Positions 33,021 through 42,826 of a DNA stretch of 56,844 nt are shown here, one piece after another. The stretch lies in the NCBI GenBank assembly GCA_015494395.1, contig WGBG01000172.1, forward strand, positions 1 to 56,844, in the 5' to 3' direction. How positions within the stretch are numbered: the stretch's first letter is position 1; every line of letters begins with the position of its first letter. The stretch is from Deltaproteobacteria bacterium. Its GTDB lineage: Bacteria; Desulfobacterota; Dissulfuribacteria; Dissulfuribacterales; QOAL01. The notes below the pieces were generated by a model that was given only the letters and a program-made list of their open reading frames with translations, searched no databases and was not told where the DNA came from. Made by a program: the position numbers and the translations under genes.

Positions 33021-34214
33021 CTACAAGAGTAATAACGACAGCAAGCCGCCTGCAATCACTACCCACAGTATATCAACCTTGAAACGAAGTGCTAGAAATG
33101 CTGCAAGACTTATCAAAACTGCCATTATCTGCCACTGCACAGCCATTGCAAAACGCACTGCCACAGCAACAAGCAGCCCTACAAATGAACACAGCACCCC
33201 CCTCATTGCCTGCCTGAAAATGGCGTTTGACTTTACTCTGTCAAACCAGGGAGTAATGAGCAGAAGCACTACAAATGAAGGGGCAAATACGCAAAGGGTG
33301 GCGATAACTGCACCTGATAAGCCGTAGAGCATGTACCCTACAAATGTGGCAGTTATCACTATGGGCCCTGGAGTGACCTGGCCAAGGGCTATTCCATCCA
33401 TAAGAGTCTTTGCATCAAGGAGTTTTCTGGCATCTGATATCTCATGGAGCATCAGGGGTAGAGAGGCATATCCACCTCCAAAGGCAAAAAAGTCAATCTT
33501 GGTCATAATCAGACCAAGTGTTGCGAGGCGGGGAGAAAAATATGCAAGGCATGCAAGCAGTGCAGCAATACAGGCAGAAGCAGCAATGCCAAACCTGAAT
33601 GTTCTTTGTAAAAAATTCCTGTCAAATGCCCCCTGGGATTGCGATTGTCCTTGAGAGTCTTTTCTTATTTCCCGCATGTAAATCAGCGGACCTGCTATTG
33701 CAGAAAGTATGATAACTGTAACAGGGCTTCCGTTAAGTATGATGTAAGCTGCACCTGATGCTGTAAGCAGTGCGTCCGGGTATGACCTGATTGTCTTTTT
33801 TCCGAAATTGATTGCAGCATTTGCCACAATAGCCACAACTATTACCTTAAGGCCAGAAAAAAGTGAGAGGACTGCTGGAAGATTCTGACCATGACTGTAG
33901 GCAATGGTAAGGATCAGCATGAGTATAAATGCAGGGAGCGAAAAGCCTGTATAGGCACAAAGGGCACCTGAAGGGCCTGCAGCCCGAAGCCCTGCATATG
34001 CTGCTGCCTGCATAGCCGTTGCCCCTGGAATGGTCTGGACAAGGGCTACTCCGTGGCTGAAATCCCGTTCTTTTACCCAGCCTTTCTGCTTGACCGCAAG
34101 GTCCTTGATATAGGCAACCATGGCAGGCCCGCCAAAGGCAGTAAGCCCCAGCTTAAGGAATGCGGCAAAGATCTCCAGGGGCCCGGGGGCCGATATCTCA
34201 TGTTCCTTTTTCAT
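33021..34214 (-). CDS. chrA: Chromate transporter ChrA family protein
   Basis: The 397-aa protein has two homologous halves of about six helices each, as in long ChrA. The family motifs appear twice: FLKLGLTAFGGPAMVAYIK with VQTIPGATAMQAAAYAG in the first half, FFAFGGGYASLPLMLHEI with GQVTPGPIVITATFVGYM in the second. ChrA exports chromate, which enters by sulfate systems. In a sulfur-metabolising organism it might also handle other oxyanions. Its start overlaps the bioB stop by 17 bases, so the two are coupled, although their functions are unrelated. Confidence 0.93.
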   Translation of the reverse strand: MKKEHEISAPGPLEIFAAFLKLGLTAFGGPAMVAYIKDLAVKQKGWVKERDFSHGVALVQTIPGATAMQAAAYAGLRAAGPSGALCAYTGFSLPAFILMLILTIAYSHGQNLPAVLSLFSGLKVIVVAIVANAAINFGKKTIRSYPDALLTASGAAYIILNGSPVTVIILSAIAGPLIYMREIRKDSQGQSQSQGAFDRNFLQRTFRFGIAASACIAALLACLAYFSPRLATLGLIMTKIDFFAFGGGYASLPLMLHEISDARKLLDAKTLMDGIALGQVTPGPIVITATFVGYMLYGLSGAVIATLCVFAPSFVVLLLITPWFDRVKSNAIFRQAMRGVLCSFVGLLVAVAVRFAMAVQWQIMAVLISLAAFLALRFKVDILWVVIAGGLLSLLLL

Positions 34215-35145
34215 ACTGCTTCCACAATATCTTCATCTCTTCAACCAGCCTGATATCATCCTCTACAGGCCTCCCCCTGACGGTAAGGTAGCCGCCTATA
34301 AGCATGGCATCTGCCCCTGCAAGAAAGGCATTTGCCTGGAAGTCCTTGAGTATTGAATCTCTTCCCCCTGCAATACGAATTGCTGCTGATGGATTTGCAA
34401 GCCTCATTACGGCAATTGAGCGAAGAATTCCATGAACGGGTAGGGGGGGAAGGCCAAAGAGAGGAGTGCCTTTTATTGGAACCAGGATGTTTACAGGAAT
34501 TGAATCCACCTTAAGGCCTGCAAGCTCAAGGGCAAGGGCCGTTCGGTGACTTCGGGTTTCACCAAGACCGATAATCCCCCCTGCGCAGACAGAAAGCCCT
34601 GCTTCCTGTGCTGCCCTTATTGTCCTTATCCTTTCAGAATAGGTGTGGGTGGAGCAGATGGAGCTGAAAAACTCCTCGCATGCCTCAAGATTATGATGAT
34701 AGCGACTTAATCCTGCTGCCTTAAGCTCTTCCAGGGCAGTTCGTTCTATAATGCCAAGTGAGGCACAGACATTTATGCCGACTTTTTTTACTGCTTCAAC
34801 ACGTTTAGCAAGTTCATCAATGTCTTTGCCCGAAATCCCGCGTCCACTGGTAACTATGCTGAATCTCTGCGCACCTGCCTCTTTTGCATCCGAGGCCTCT
34901 TTTACCAGTTCTTTAACAGACTTAAGACCATAGACCGGCGCCTCTGTCTGGTAGTGGGAAGACTGTGCACAAAATGAACAGTCCTCACTGCACCTTCCTG
35001 AACGGGCATTTGAAATGGTGCAGAGTGAAAATTTGCCTCCCCTGTTTGAAAGCTTGGTATGAAGGGCAATGGAAAGCAGTTTTTCAAGAGGCATGCCTTC
35101 CGCTTTTTTAATATCTGACAGGGTGGAACAGGGCGACTTGTTCAT
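34198..35145 (-). CDS. bioB: Biotin synthase
   Basis: Radical-SAM BioB inserts sulfur into dethiobiotin. The 315-aa protein has the radical-SAM cysteines in GRCSEDCSFCAQSSHY, the YHHNLEACEEFF motif, and CAGGIIGLGE. The second cluster ligands (ETCP-type) are represented by the IRTIRAAQEAGLSVCAGG region and the late AIRIAGGRD arginine motif. It follows bioA by 5 bases and ends inside the chrA start. Confidence 0.95.
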   Translation of the reverse strand: MNKSPCSTLSDIKKAEGMPLEKLLSIALHTKLSNRGGKFSLCTISNARSGRCSEDCSFCAQSSHYQTEAPVYGLKSVKELVKEASDAKEAGAQRFSIVTSGRGISGKDIDELAKRVEAVKKVGINVCASLGIIERTALEELKAAGLSRYHHNLEACEEFFSSICSTHTYSERIRTIRAAQEAGLSVCAGGIIGLGETRSHRTALALELAGLKVDSIPVNILVPIKGTPLFGLPPLPVHGILRSIAVMRLANPSAAIRIAGGRDSILKDFQANAFLAGADAMLIGGYLTVRGRPVEDDIRLVEEMKILWKQYEKGT

Positions 35146-35150
35146 AATGT

Positions 35151-36548
35151 TTATAATGCAGCAAAAACCTCTTCCAGGGTCTCTCTGGTCCTGTGAAGTA
35201 TGTCTTCAATCTGTGCAGTTGTGGTGCAAAGGGGAAGGAAGAGGTATGTTACATCTCCCAGTGGGCGCAACACAAGTCCCTTTTCAAGCCCTTTAAGATA
35301 AACCTGCCATCCTGCCCGCACTGACGGATCAAAAGGGGTTTTTGTCTTACGGTCTGCAACTATCTCAACTGCTGCTGCCATTCCCATGCCCCTTACATCA
35401 CCTGCATACTTAAGGTCTCTGAAATACTCCTTGCCCTTCTGAAGGGCAAGGGTGCGGGGTTCAAGCCCATTTATGACATCATCTTCCTGAAAAACCCGAG
35501 CAGAGCCAAGGGCTGCAGCACATCCAAGGGGATTGGCTGTAAAGGTATGGCCGTGGAAAAATGTTCTCCCTTCAGAGTAGTCGGCGTAAAATTCGTTGTA
35601 TATTTCATCTGTGGTAAGGGTCACGGCAAGGGGCAGACAGCCTCCGGTAAGGCCCTTTGAAAGACAGAGAAAATCAGGAATAACCCCAGCCTGCTCAAGA
35701 GCAAACATGGTGCCTGTGCGGCCAAACCCTGTTGCCACCTCGTCAAAGATAAGGTGTATGCCGTGCTCTCTGCAAAGAGATGCCAGTTCTCTTAAATATT
35801 CAGGTGGGTATATGATTATTCCGCCTGCACCCATGAGCAATGGCTCAAGGACCATTGCCGTTATGGTTGCCCCCTGCTCTGAAAGTACCTTTCTGAAAGG
35901 CTCCAGGCATTCAAGTGAACAGTTCAGCCTTGAAAACGCTCCCCCATTCAAGTCTGTCCAGTCAGAGGGGTCAGGAGCAGTACATCCGGCAGGACATCTG
36001 TAACAGTATGGAGCCGGAATCCGGATTGAGTCAAAGGTCAGCGGCTTGAATGGGCCTTCAAATGTTGGAACACCTCCAAGACTGATTGTCCCTATGGTAT
36101 CCCCGTGGTACCCCCGTTCAAGAGAGACAAATTTAGACCGCTGCTCTTGTCCCTTCAGAATCCTGTACTGAAAGGACATCTTAAGCGCTACTTCGTTAGC
36201 AGTAGAGCCATTGTCTGAATAAAAGACCTTTGAAAGCGGTTCAGGGGTTATATCAACCAGCCACCTGGCAAGCTCAATGGCGCCCTGGTGGGTGGTAGCG
36301 GCAAAATGTACCTGATCAAGCCTGTCCAACTGTTCCTTTATGGCTTTCTTTATAACAGGGTTGTTATGTCCATGCATGACACACCACCAAGACGAGATGG
36401 TGTCATAGTACCTGTTTCCCCTGTTGTCGTAGAGGAAAACACCATCTGCCCTGTCTACAAATAGAATGTCCCTGTTTTCAAAATCCTTCATCTGGGTGTA
36501 AGGATGCCAGATGAGCTTTTTGTCTATGTCAAGCAGTTCGTCTTTCAT
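35151..36548 (-). CDS. bioA: Adenosylmethionine-8-amino-7-oxononanoate aminotransferase
   Basis: BioA makes 7,8-diaminopelargonic acid with SAM as amino donor. The 465-aa protein has WHPYTQMKDF near the N terminus, SSWWCVMHGHNNP, LIFDEVATGFGRTGTMFA, and the PLP lysine in LCLSKGLTGG. I prefer ATG 36548 (MKDELLD) over 36566. It begins a leftward bioA-bioB-chrA run. bioD, bioF and bioC are not here. I found no clear BirA operator in the 278-base gap before it. Confidence 0.95.
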   Translation of the reverse strand: MKDELLDIDKKLIWHPYTQMKDFENRDILFVDRADGVFLYDNRGNRYYDTISSWWCVMHGHNNPVIKKAIKEQLDRLDQVHFAATTHQGAIELARWLVDITPEPLSKVFYSDNGSTANEVALKMSFQYRILKGQEQRSKFVSLERGYHGDTIGTISLGGVPTFEGPFKPLTFDSIRIPAPYCYRCPAGCTAPDPSDWTDLNGGAFSRLNCSLECLEPFRKVLSEQGATITAMVLEPLLMGAGGIIIYPPEYLRELASLCREHGIHLIFDEVATGFGRTGTMFALEQAGVIPDFLCLSKGLTGGCLPLAVTLTTDEIYNEFYADYSEGRTFFHGHTFTANPLGCAAALGSARVFQEDDVINGLEPRTLALQKGKEYFRDLKYAGDVRGMGMAAAVEIVADRKTKTPFDPSVRAGWQVYLKGLEKGLVLRPLGDVTYLFLPLCTTTAQIEDILHRTRETLEEVFAAL

Positions 36549-36844
36549 GCCTTTATTACACGCCAATTACCACGTTGATCAATCTGTGATGGCCTACAGA
36601 ATTTTTAAATGGTAGAAGATGTGAATACCTGCAGGTATGGTTTAATAGAGCGACACAATACGATTATTTGCCAAAAATTAACACATCATACCGCAATGTC
36701 CAGTGAGTATACAGAAGAAGCAAAAAGAATTGCAGAAACGGGGGGTAAATTTCAAGAATGTAAATATTGTTAATGTGACAATCAGCGTAAAAGAGAGGGA
36801 GAGTCAGGGGAGAGATGCAGGATATTAGTCACATAGATTAAATA

Positions 36845-38989
36845 TTAAGAGTTAGTAGCTTGCTGAATGATTTGTGTGAGTTCAGATAACCTAAATGGCT
36901 TGCTAACCACGGCACTGACTCCTTTTTCCGTAAGTTCCCTGTCCTCATACTGGGCTCCCCAGCCTGTAAGAAGTATAACCGGTACTTCCCTGTCTTTGGC
37001 CTTTTTAGCTATTTCCCACCCTGAAATTCCTGGCATGCCAAGGTCTGTCAGTACCAGGTCCAGGTCTTCCTTTGCAATAAGCTCAAGAGCATCCAGGGGT
37101 TCGGTACAGCCTATTACATCATGTCCCGCCTCCTTCAACATAAGTGTCAGCAGTTCTATAATTTGCGCCTCGTCATCTACAGCTAGTATTTTCAGGTGAG
37201 ATACATCGCTTTCCTTTGTTTGCTTACTCTCCTGGACCTCGTGCTCTGCAAGGGGCAGATTAATTATAAAAGTGGTGCCCTTACCCTGCTCACTTTCCAC
37301 AGTGATGGTGCCGCCGGCCTGTGAAAGCAGCCCCATGCAGACACTAAGGCCAAGCCCGGAGTTGGAAACATCCTTGGTGGAGTAGTAGGGGTCAAAAATA
37401 CGGTTCTTGATGGATTCGGGCATGCCGATACCCGTATCGGATACACTGAGTTGAATGCTTTCATCCACCTGCTTTGCTCTAAAAGTTATAGTGCCACCTG
37501 ACGGCATTGCCTCAACTGCATTGAAAACCAAATTTGTAAGGATCTCTCTAAGGTCACATTCGTGTATGGCGGCCGGGGGTAATGGCGGGATCTCTTTTTG
37601 TATTTGAATATTGATGCCCCGGGGATTAAGCTCGTCAAACCACATGGGGCGGGTCAGATCTATAACTTCGCTGACGGCCTTGTCTATATCCGACTTTAGG
37701 ATAGTATGGTAACGTTCTTCGGCGCCAAATCCAGTAAAAGCTTGAAGCCTTTTGACAGAATGGGCGCCATCAGCCACCGCAACAATTATATTGTTCAGTC
37801 GTGCAAGCTGGACCTCATCTTCGATCTCCAAGGCAAGAAGCTCGGCGTTGCCATTGATTGTTGCAAGCAGGTTATTGAAGTCGTGAGCTATACCCCCTGC
37901 CATGGTACCAAGGGCACGAAGCTTTTCCACATAGGCCATCTGCCTGCTTGCCTGCTTCTGAGCGGTTATATCGTGTATAACAACCATGGCGTTCCATGTG
38001 TCACTCTGGCTGTGCCTAATGGGATGCATGTAAAGGTCTGCAGCAATAGAGGTGCCGTTTTGCCGGACAATAGGAATATCCGATAGTCTTAGCATGGAAC
38101 CTGCCTCAAGGGCAGTACGAAACCGCATGTAATGATCAGGATCCTTGAATAGTTTCTTGATTGATTGTCCCACAAGGTAACTTGGTTCACATCCAAGATC
38201 CCTGAGAAGGGAACGGTTTACATTCCTTACTGTGCCGAAATGATCAAGAAGGCAGATACCCTGGGGGGTATTCTCTATTATTGCCTCCATATAATTTATT
38301 GATTCCTGCAGATCCCGATTAATCCGGTTAAACTCAACGGTTTTTGCAGCTACCATGTTCTGAAGCTGGTTGTGCGAGGCATGGAGCTTGTCACCCTTAC
38401 CGGAGCACAGCAAGATATTGCCAATAACCGAGGCGAGAATAACTAAATCCCGCTTGGTGCGCGTTGTAAACTTGAAAGGGACCCCGTTACTGATATTAAG
38501 CACACCTTCTGATGCTAGGGGAAGACAGGCAAGGGCAATGGGTTTAATTTTTGCCCCCTCTACTTCAGGAATTTTTTCTTTCGAACTATCGCTTATAAAT
38601 ATAGGGACCTGCGATTCAAATACCTCCCAGGCAAGACCGAATTCGCGTTCAAATTCAAGCTCCCTGTTAAAATTGTTGACTGTAATGCCCTTATATATCT
38701 TTGCTGCGTTACTTGCCGCCTGCAACTTAAGTTTGTCACTGGAAGGGTCGTAGAGGAGAATTGATGAATTCTCAAAACCAGTTTCCTCTACAATTATATC
38801 AACTATTTTCTGACAGACCTCATCACGGGAGATGTCCTGCAGCATTACCTCGGTAATACGAAGGATAATTCCCATGGCATGCATGGTGGAATATGTATTG
38901 ACCTGCATGTCTGCAGACATTGAATGTACTCTTTTCAACTGCTTGTCACAAACGTTGCAGCAGAATTTATCCTTCGGCAAATCATTCAT
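36845..38989 (-). CDS. Hybrid sensor kinase GAF-PAS-HisKA-HATPase-REC
   Basis: The 714-aa cytoplasmic protein has a short N-terminal FCCNVC pair (possible zinc knuckle), a GAF domain (about 40-200), PAS (228-345), HisKA with H369 in GGIAHDFNNLLA, HATPase (GTGIG-type box VSDTGIGMPESI; SGLGLSVCMGLL) and a C-terminal receiver (about 595-710; phosphoacceptor in LVLTDLGMPG, lysine in VSKPFR). There is no membrane segment. The AHDFNNLL form is typical of hybrid kinases with a short phosphorelay. The HDOD gene lies 18 bases upstream. Confidence 0.93.
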   Translation of the reverse strand: MNDLPKDKFCCNVCDKQLKRVHSMSADMQVNTYSTMHAMGIILRITEVMLQDISRDEVCQKIVDIIVEETGFENSSILLYDPSSDKLKLQAASNAAKIYKGITVNNFNRELEFEREFGLAWEVFESQVPIFISDSSKEKIPEVEGAKIKPIALACLPLASEGVLNISNGVPFKFTTRTKRDLVILASVIGNILLCSGKGDKLHASHNQLQNMVAAKTVEFNRINRDLQESINYMEAIIENTPQGICLLDHFGTVRNVNRSLLRDLGCEPSYLVGQSIKKLFKDPDHYMRFRTALEAGSMLRLSDIPIVRQNGTSIAADLYMHPIRHSQSDTWNAMVVIHDITAQKQASRQMAYVEKLRALGTMAGGIAHDFNNLLATINGNAELLALEIEDEVQLARLNNIIVAVADGAHSVKRLQAFTGFGAEERYHTILKSDIDKAVSEVIDLTRPMWFDELNPRGINIQIQKEIPPLPPAAIHECDLREILTNLVFNAVEAMPSGGTITFRAKQVDESIQLSVSDTGIGMPESIKNRIFDPYYSTKDVSNSGLGLSVCMGLLSQAGGTITVESEQGKGTTFIINLPLAEHEVQESKQTKESDVSHLKILAVDDEAQIIELLTLMLKEAGHDVIGCTEPLDALELIAKEDLDLVLTDLGMPGISGWEIAKKAKDREVPVILLTGWGAQYEDRELTEKGVSAVVSKPFRLSELTQIIQQATNS

Positions 38990-39007
38990 TAATTAGTCGT
39001 CGGTTAT

Positions 39008-39883
39008 TTATTGCCTAAATATGGCAAACATGCTCTTTGCATCTTGAAGAGCACTTTCAGCATCCTTTAACAGATCGGGCCAGTTTTCAAAATTGATATT
39101 GAGCTTATCAAGGGCCCATGTAGTTGGATACGGTTCTTCCATCTGTACTAGCTCACCGGGTAAAAGGGTCTGGGCCATGATGTCGCTAATATTAATCAAG
39201 GCTACATGGCCTGAAAAATCATCTATTGTATTGTCCGGTTCATGATGAGACTCTATAGCATACTTCAGTATAGGAGGAAGTCCCCATCTGGTAGCTATCC
39301 ATGAGCCAATAAGGGTATGAGAAAGCCCCGCCTTTCTCTCAACTTCGTAGAATGCCTGACCCGTGGCAGTTTCGGCTACTGTGGCGAATTTGTCAAAAAT
39401 TCTTGGCAGGGCTACTGCGAATATAATTTTGCCGATATCGTGAAGAAGTCCCATAATGAAGGCATCTTCACGGGCAATCCATTGCCTTCCTCTTGCAAGG
39501 CGAGATGCAAGGATTGCTGTTAAAAGACTGTGTTTCCAGAACCATTCAATGTCAAATTTTTCAGCATATTTTTGAACAGGATTAAATCTGGCTATCAGGC
39601 ATAGTGAAAGGCATATATTTCGTATCTCCTCAACACCCATGAGTAGTATTGCCCTGTCCAGATTTTGAATTTGGGTGCGCTGACCGTAGTAAGCGCTGTT
39701 GCTTACCTTCAATACCTGTACAGTTATAGCCGGATCTGACCCAATTATCTCTTTGAGTTCGTCAGCAGAACATCCCTCGCCTATGGCCGAAAGGAGCCTT
39801 GCAGTAACGGCATCTGGTAGGGGCATTGCGTCAAGCTTTGGAATTATTGCCCTGAACGCATTGGTTATCTCTTCTTTTTTCAT
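39008..39883 (-). CDS. HDOD-domain signalling protein
   Basis: The 291-aa protein is a single HDOD domain: DAVTARLLSAIGEGCSADEL, TVQVLKVSNSAYYG near the start, and GLLHDIGKIIFAV in the middle. HDOD proteins are HD-like domains with incomplete metal sites that link two-component and c-di-GMP pathways to taxis or the cell cycle. Here an HDIGK-type motif is retained, so weak hydrolase activity is conceivable. It is directly upstream of the hybrid kinase and both probably form one signalling operon. Confidence 0.9.
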   Translation of the reverse strand: MKKEEITNAFRAIIPKLDAMPLPDAVTARLLSAIGEGCSADELKEIIGSDPAITVQVLKVSNSAYYGQRTQIQNLDRAILLMGVEEIRNICLSLCLIARFNPVQKYAEKFDIEWFWKHSLLTAILASRLARGRQWIAREDAFIMGLLHDIGKIIFAVALPRIFDKFATVAETATGQAFYEVERKAGLSHTLIGSWIATRWGLPPILKYAIESHHEPDNTIDDFSGHVALINISDIMAQTLLPGELVQMEEPYPTTWALDKLNINFENWPDLLKDAESALQDAKSMFAIFRQ

Positions 39884-39981
39884 AGAATTTGACGGTCACC
39901 CTTATATTAAGCTGGTCTCCTTTATGTTAATCGGAAAATGCTCAACACTTCTTAAGTGTGGAGTAGATAAAAAAATCTATT

Positions 39982-40677
39982 TTATAATCTCCCGGTACCG
40001 AGGGCTAACTCTTTAAGCATATCCCGGTTGAGGATAGTGATACTTTTCCCGGAAACACTTATGATTCCGCGCCTGTCAAGCCTTGTAAGTATTCTGGAAA
40101 GTGTTTCCGGAATTGTCCCAAGCATTGATGCAAGTTGATTTTTCGTAATATCAAGCAAAATTGTTTCACTGTTACTATCTGCAGCCTTCAGCATAAGATA
40201 GGCAGCAAGCCTTCCAGGAACCTCCTTCAGAGAAAGATTCTCAATAAGGTCTGAAAACTGCATGAGCCTGGCAGAGAGCACGCCAAGCATGTTCATTGCC
40301 ACTTCAGAATCTTTGGACACAGCCCTGACAAGGCTCGATTTGGGAATAACGAGTGTACGGGAGTCCTCAAGGGCAATGGCATTGGCAGGAAAACTTCCTC
40401 CGTAGAACACGGCGGCCTCACCGAACATCTGACCAGGCATGAAAATATGCAGTATCTGCTCCTTGCCCTCGGCAGATAGCTTGAATATCTTCACCCTGCC
40501 CTTGACCAGCAGATGAAAACCGCTTGCTCTGTCCCCTTGAGAAAATATCATCTCCCCCTTTTGGTGATCTGAAGTAATTGCATCAGATGCAAGCATTTTC
40601 AGCACGTCTTCTGCAAGGGGGGAAAATACCGGAACGGCCTTTATCAGGTTCTGTTTTTCAGCTATTGAATAAGACAT
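39982..40677 (-). CDS. Crp/Fnr-family transcription regulator
   Basis: The 231-aa protein has an N-terminal cyclic-nucleotide-binding-like beta roll (FSQGDRASGFHLLVKGRVKI, PGQMFGEAAVFYGG) and a C-terminal winged helix (LASMLGTIPETLSRILTRL). It lacks the N-terminal cysteine cluster of FNR, so it resembles DNR- or other NO/redox Crp-type regulators; whether it binds a haem or a nucleotide cannot be told. The start is ATG 40677 after GGGTTG. It stands between msbA and the HDOD gene, with small hairpins (ACACTT-CTT-AAGTGT and TAGAT...ATCTA) in the gap downstream. Confidence 0.9.
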   Translation of the reverse strand: MSYSIAEKQNLIKAVPVFSPLAEDVLKMLASDAITSDHQKGEMIFSQGDRASGFHLLVKGRVKIFKLSAEGKEQILHIFMPGQMFGEAAVFYGGSFPANAIALEDSRTLVIPKSSLVRAVSKDSEVAMNMLGVLSARLMQFSDLIENLSLKEVPGRLAAYLMLKAADSNSETILLDITKNQLASMLGTIPETLSRILTRLDRRGIISVSGKSITILNRDMLKELALGTGRL

Positions 40678-40704
40678 TGAAACAACCCTCAACCGGGATA
40701 TGCC

Positions 40705-42447
40705 TCAGGTCCGCTGCCAGTTCATGTACAGTTCATTATATATGGCAGAGCCTGACAGCAGCTCTTCATGAGTGCCTCTGGCAACAATGCTTCCGTGATC
40801 CAGTACCACAATCTCATCTGCATTCAGAATGGTTGACAACCTGTGGGCAATAACAATGGTTGTCCTGCCTTTCATTATGACCTCAAGCGCCTTCTGCACT
40901 GCCTGCTCTGAAACAGCATCGAGTGCACTAGTAGCCTCATCAAGGATTAAAAGGGGAGGGTTCTTGAGCAGTGCCCGTGCAAAGGCAATTCGCTGCCTCT
41001 GCCCACCTGAGAGATTAAGTCCCCTTTCTCCAAGAACAGTGTCGTAACCGTCAGGCATCTCCTTAACAAATTCATGGGCCTGCGCCTGTTTTGCCGCATC
41101 AACTATCTGCTCGAAACTGGCTCCGGGCCTTCCGGCAGCGATATTTTCCCTTATGGTATCACTGAAAAGCACCACATCCTGGGTCACCATTGCCATCTGG
41201 GCCCTGAGACTCCTTATATCAATTTCATTAAGGTCTGTATTATCCCAGAATATTTTCCCGGACGAAGGGGTGTAAAATCTGGGTATAAGCTGCACCAGGC
41301 TGGTTTTTCCTGCACCGCTTGGACCTACAATGGCAACAATTTTGCCTGCAGCTATATCAAGATTTATGTCTTTAAGTATTGGCTGAAGATTCTTGCCGTA
41401 GGAAAAACTGACACCTCTAAACTCTATGGATCTGGCAAGCCCGTTGACTTTGACCGTGCCTGATGGCTCTGATGGATAGTCAAGCACCCTGTCAATACGC
41501 TCAAGCACGCCAATGGACTCCTGAAGACTGCTGTATGCTGCCCCTAATTTTTTAAGTGGTGTAAATGCCATGACTATGGCGGTAAGAACTGAGAAAAATT
41601 CCCCGGATGTCATAACATCCTTCACCACAAGATTTGCGCCATAGCCAAGGATAATGGCAACGGCAATGCCCGAAAGGCAGTCAATTAGAAACTTGGTTCC
41701 CATCTTGAGTCTTACAAGCCTTGCAAACTGCCTGTATGCCTTTCGGTTTTCGTGCACAAACTGGTCAGACTTTGCCTGCTCCATAGCAAAAATTTTTATT
41801 ATGGCAAGGCCGGAAGCAGCCTCTCCCATTCGCTGGGTGATGCGGGAGAGGTAGTGCTGTACACGCTTCCTGTGTTTTTTTACATAGCGGCTAAGTGTCC
41901 TTGTGCCCCAGGCAATAAAGGGAAGCAGCAGGAAACTTAAAAGCGCAAGATCCCACTTTCTGTATATTGCGATAGAGATCAAGACAATTATTGAGGGGAT
42001 ATGAAGGAGAAAGGCACTAAAACTCTGTGCCAGTATGTTGCCCAGAAGACCTATGTCATTCATAAGCCTTGATACCATGTCACTGGCCGACGAGCCGGAC
42101 ATCAGTCCTACGGGCATTGAGAGCATCTTCTTGTAAAATTCTTCCCTGGTGCTGCATATAAGCTTGAATCCTGCTGTACGCATAAGATATGCCTGAATAA
42201 AATTTGCTCCTCCCCTGAGCAGGTAGAGCAGGAAGATACCCACAGGAAGAAACATTATGTACTCGTAACGCTTGGCTACAAATATGTAGTCCATTGCCGG
42301 TTTTACAAGCCATGCAATGGCACCGTTAAGCCCGGAGCTTATGAGGGAGAAGAGAATTGCAGCACTTACCCGTTTTGAGTAGGGTCGAACCAGCCTCCAG
42401 AGTCGTTCAATGGTGGTTTCATGGTTTTTGTGTGAATGGCCTGACAT
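40705..42447 (-). CDS. msbA: Lipid A export ABC transporter (MsbA-like)
   Basis: The 580-aa half-transporter has six N-terminal membrane helices and a C-terminal ATPase: Walker A GPSGAGKTSLVQ, signature NLSGGQRQRIAFAR, Walker B PPLLILDEATSALD and switch histidine in IVIAHRLS. It matches MsbA-type flippases moving lipid A core across the inner membrane, although multidrug half-ABC proteins look alike. It is 28 bases upstream of the Crp/Fnr regulator gene; element A5 begins 45 bases upstream of its start. Confidence 0.9.
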   Translation of the reverse strand: MSGHSHKNHETTIERLWRLVRPYSKRVSAAILFSLISSGLNGAIAWLVKPAMDYIFVAKRYEYIMFLPVGIFLLYLLRGGANFIQAYLMRTAGFKLICSTREEFYKKMLSMPVGLMSGSSASDMVSRLMNDIGLLGNILAQSFSAFLLHIPSIIVLISIAIYRKWDLALLSFLLLPFIAWGTRTLSRYVKKHRKRVQHYLSRITQRMGEAASGLAIIKIFAMEQAKSDQFVHENRKAYRQFARLVRLKMGTKFLIDCLSGIAVAIILGYGANLVVKDVMTSGEFFSVLTAIVMAFTPLKKLGAAYSSLQESIGVLERIDRVLDYPSEPSGTVKVNGLARSIEFRGVSFSYGKNLQPILKDINLDIAAGKIVAIVGPSGAGKTSLVQLIPRFYTPSSGKIFWDNTDLNEIDIRSLRAQMAMVTQDVVLFSDTIRENIAAGRPGASFEQIVDAAKQAQAHEFVKEMPDGYDTVLGERGLNLSGGQRQRIAFARALLKNPPLLILDEATSALDAVSEQAVQKALEVIMKGRTTIVIAHRLSTILNADEIVVLDHGSIVARGTHEELLSGSAIYNELYMNWQRT

Positions 42448-42491
42448 GTATTTTATGTTAGTATGTTACCTTGAAAAATGCACGTACCAGT

Positions 42492-42679
42492 GTAGCTATT
42501 CAGCGTATTGACGATAATTATGGTTCGTAAATAGTCTTGTTTTTCTAAGGCTCGCTACGCCAAAATCTCGAAACTCGCTCAGACAGACGCGATTTTTGTG
42601 GCTTCTCTTTGCCAAGAAAAACTACGAAATTTTTCAAAGTCATTCCAAAACAAGACCATTCACTACACTGTATAGATAC
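42492..42679 (-). mobile_element. Family A MITE-like element, copy A5, inverted and shortened
   Basis: The copy is in opposite orientation: its ends are GTAGCTATTCAGC at 42492 and the reverse of GTATCTATACAG at 42679. The flanking octamers GTACCAGT (42484-42491) and GCACCAGT (42680-42687) match at 7 of 8. At 188 bp it is about 37 bp shorter than the others because the segment around TCCGTTCCGGTGAACAATTTC is missing, as if lost between two copies of CTTGTTTTT. Confidence 0.88.
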
Positions 42680-42718
42680 GCACCAGTTAAAGTTGGAAGC
42701 TGATGCGGGTTTGAATGG

Positions 42719-42792
42719 TACGGAACGGAAAAACATGACCATTTCCGGGCATTTATTAATCTGATATTATGGTTAATATGCATAATTATTAC
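42719..42792 (+). repeat. Relic of a family A right end
   Basis: The stretch beginning CGGAACGGAAAAACATGACC and ending GGTTAATATGCATAATTATTAC resembles the right third of family A, most like copy A1. The rest of that copy is gone. It lies directly upstream of the formyltransferase-like gene. Confidence 0.6.
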
Positions 42793-42826
42793 AAGTTGTT
42801 TAGCTCTGAAACAAAAGGGGAAAGAT

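Noticed and set aside
39930-39981. Terminator after the Crp/Fnr gene
   Set aside because: Small inverted repeats exist (ACACTT-CTT-AAGTGT, TAGAT...ATCTA) but the expected stem plus T run on the minus strand is not clear.
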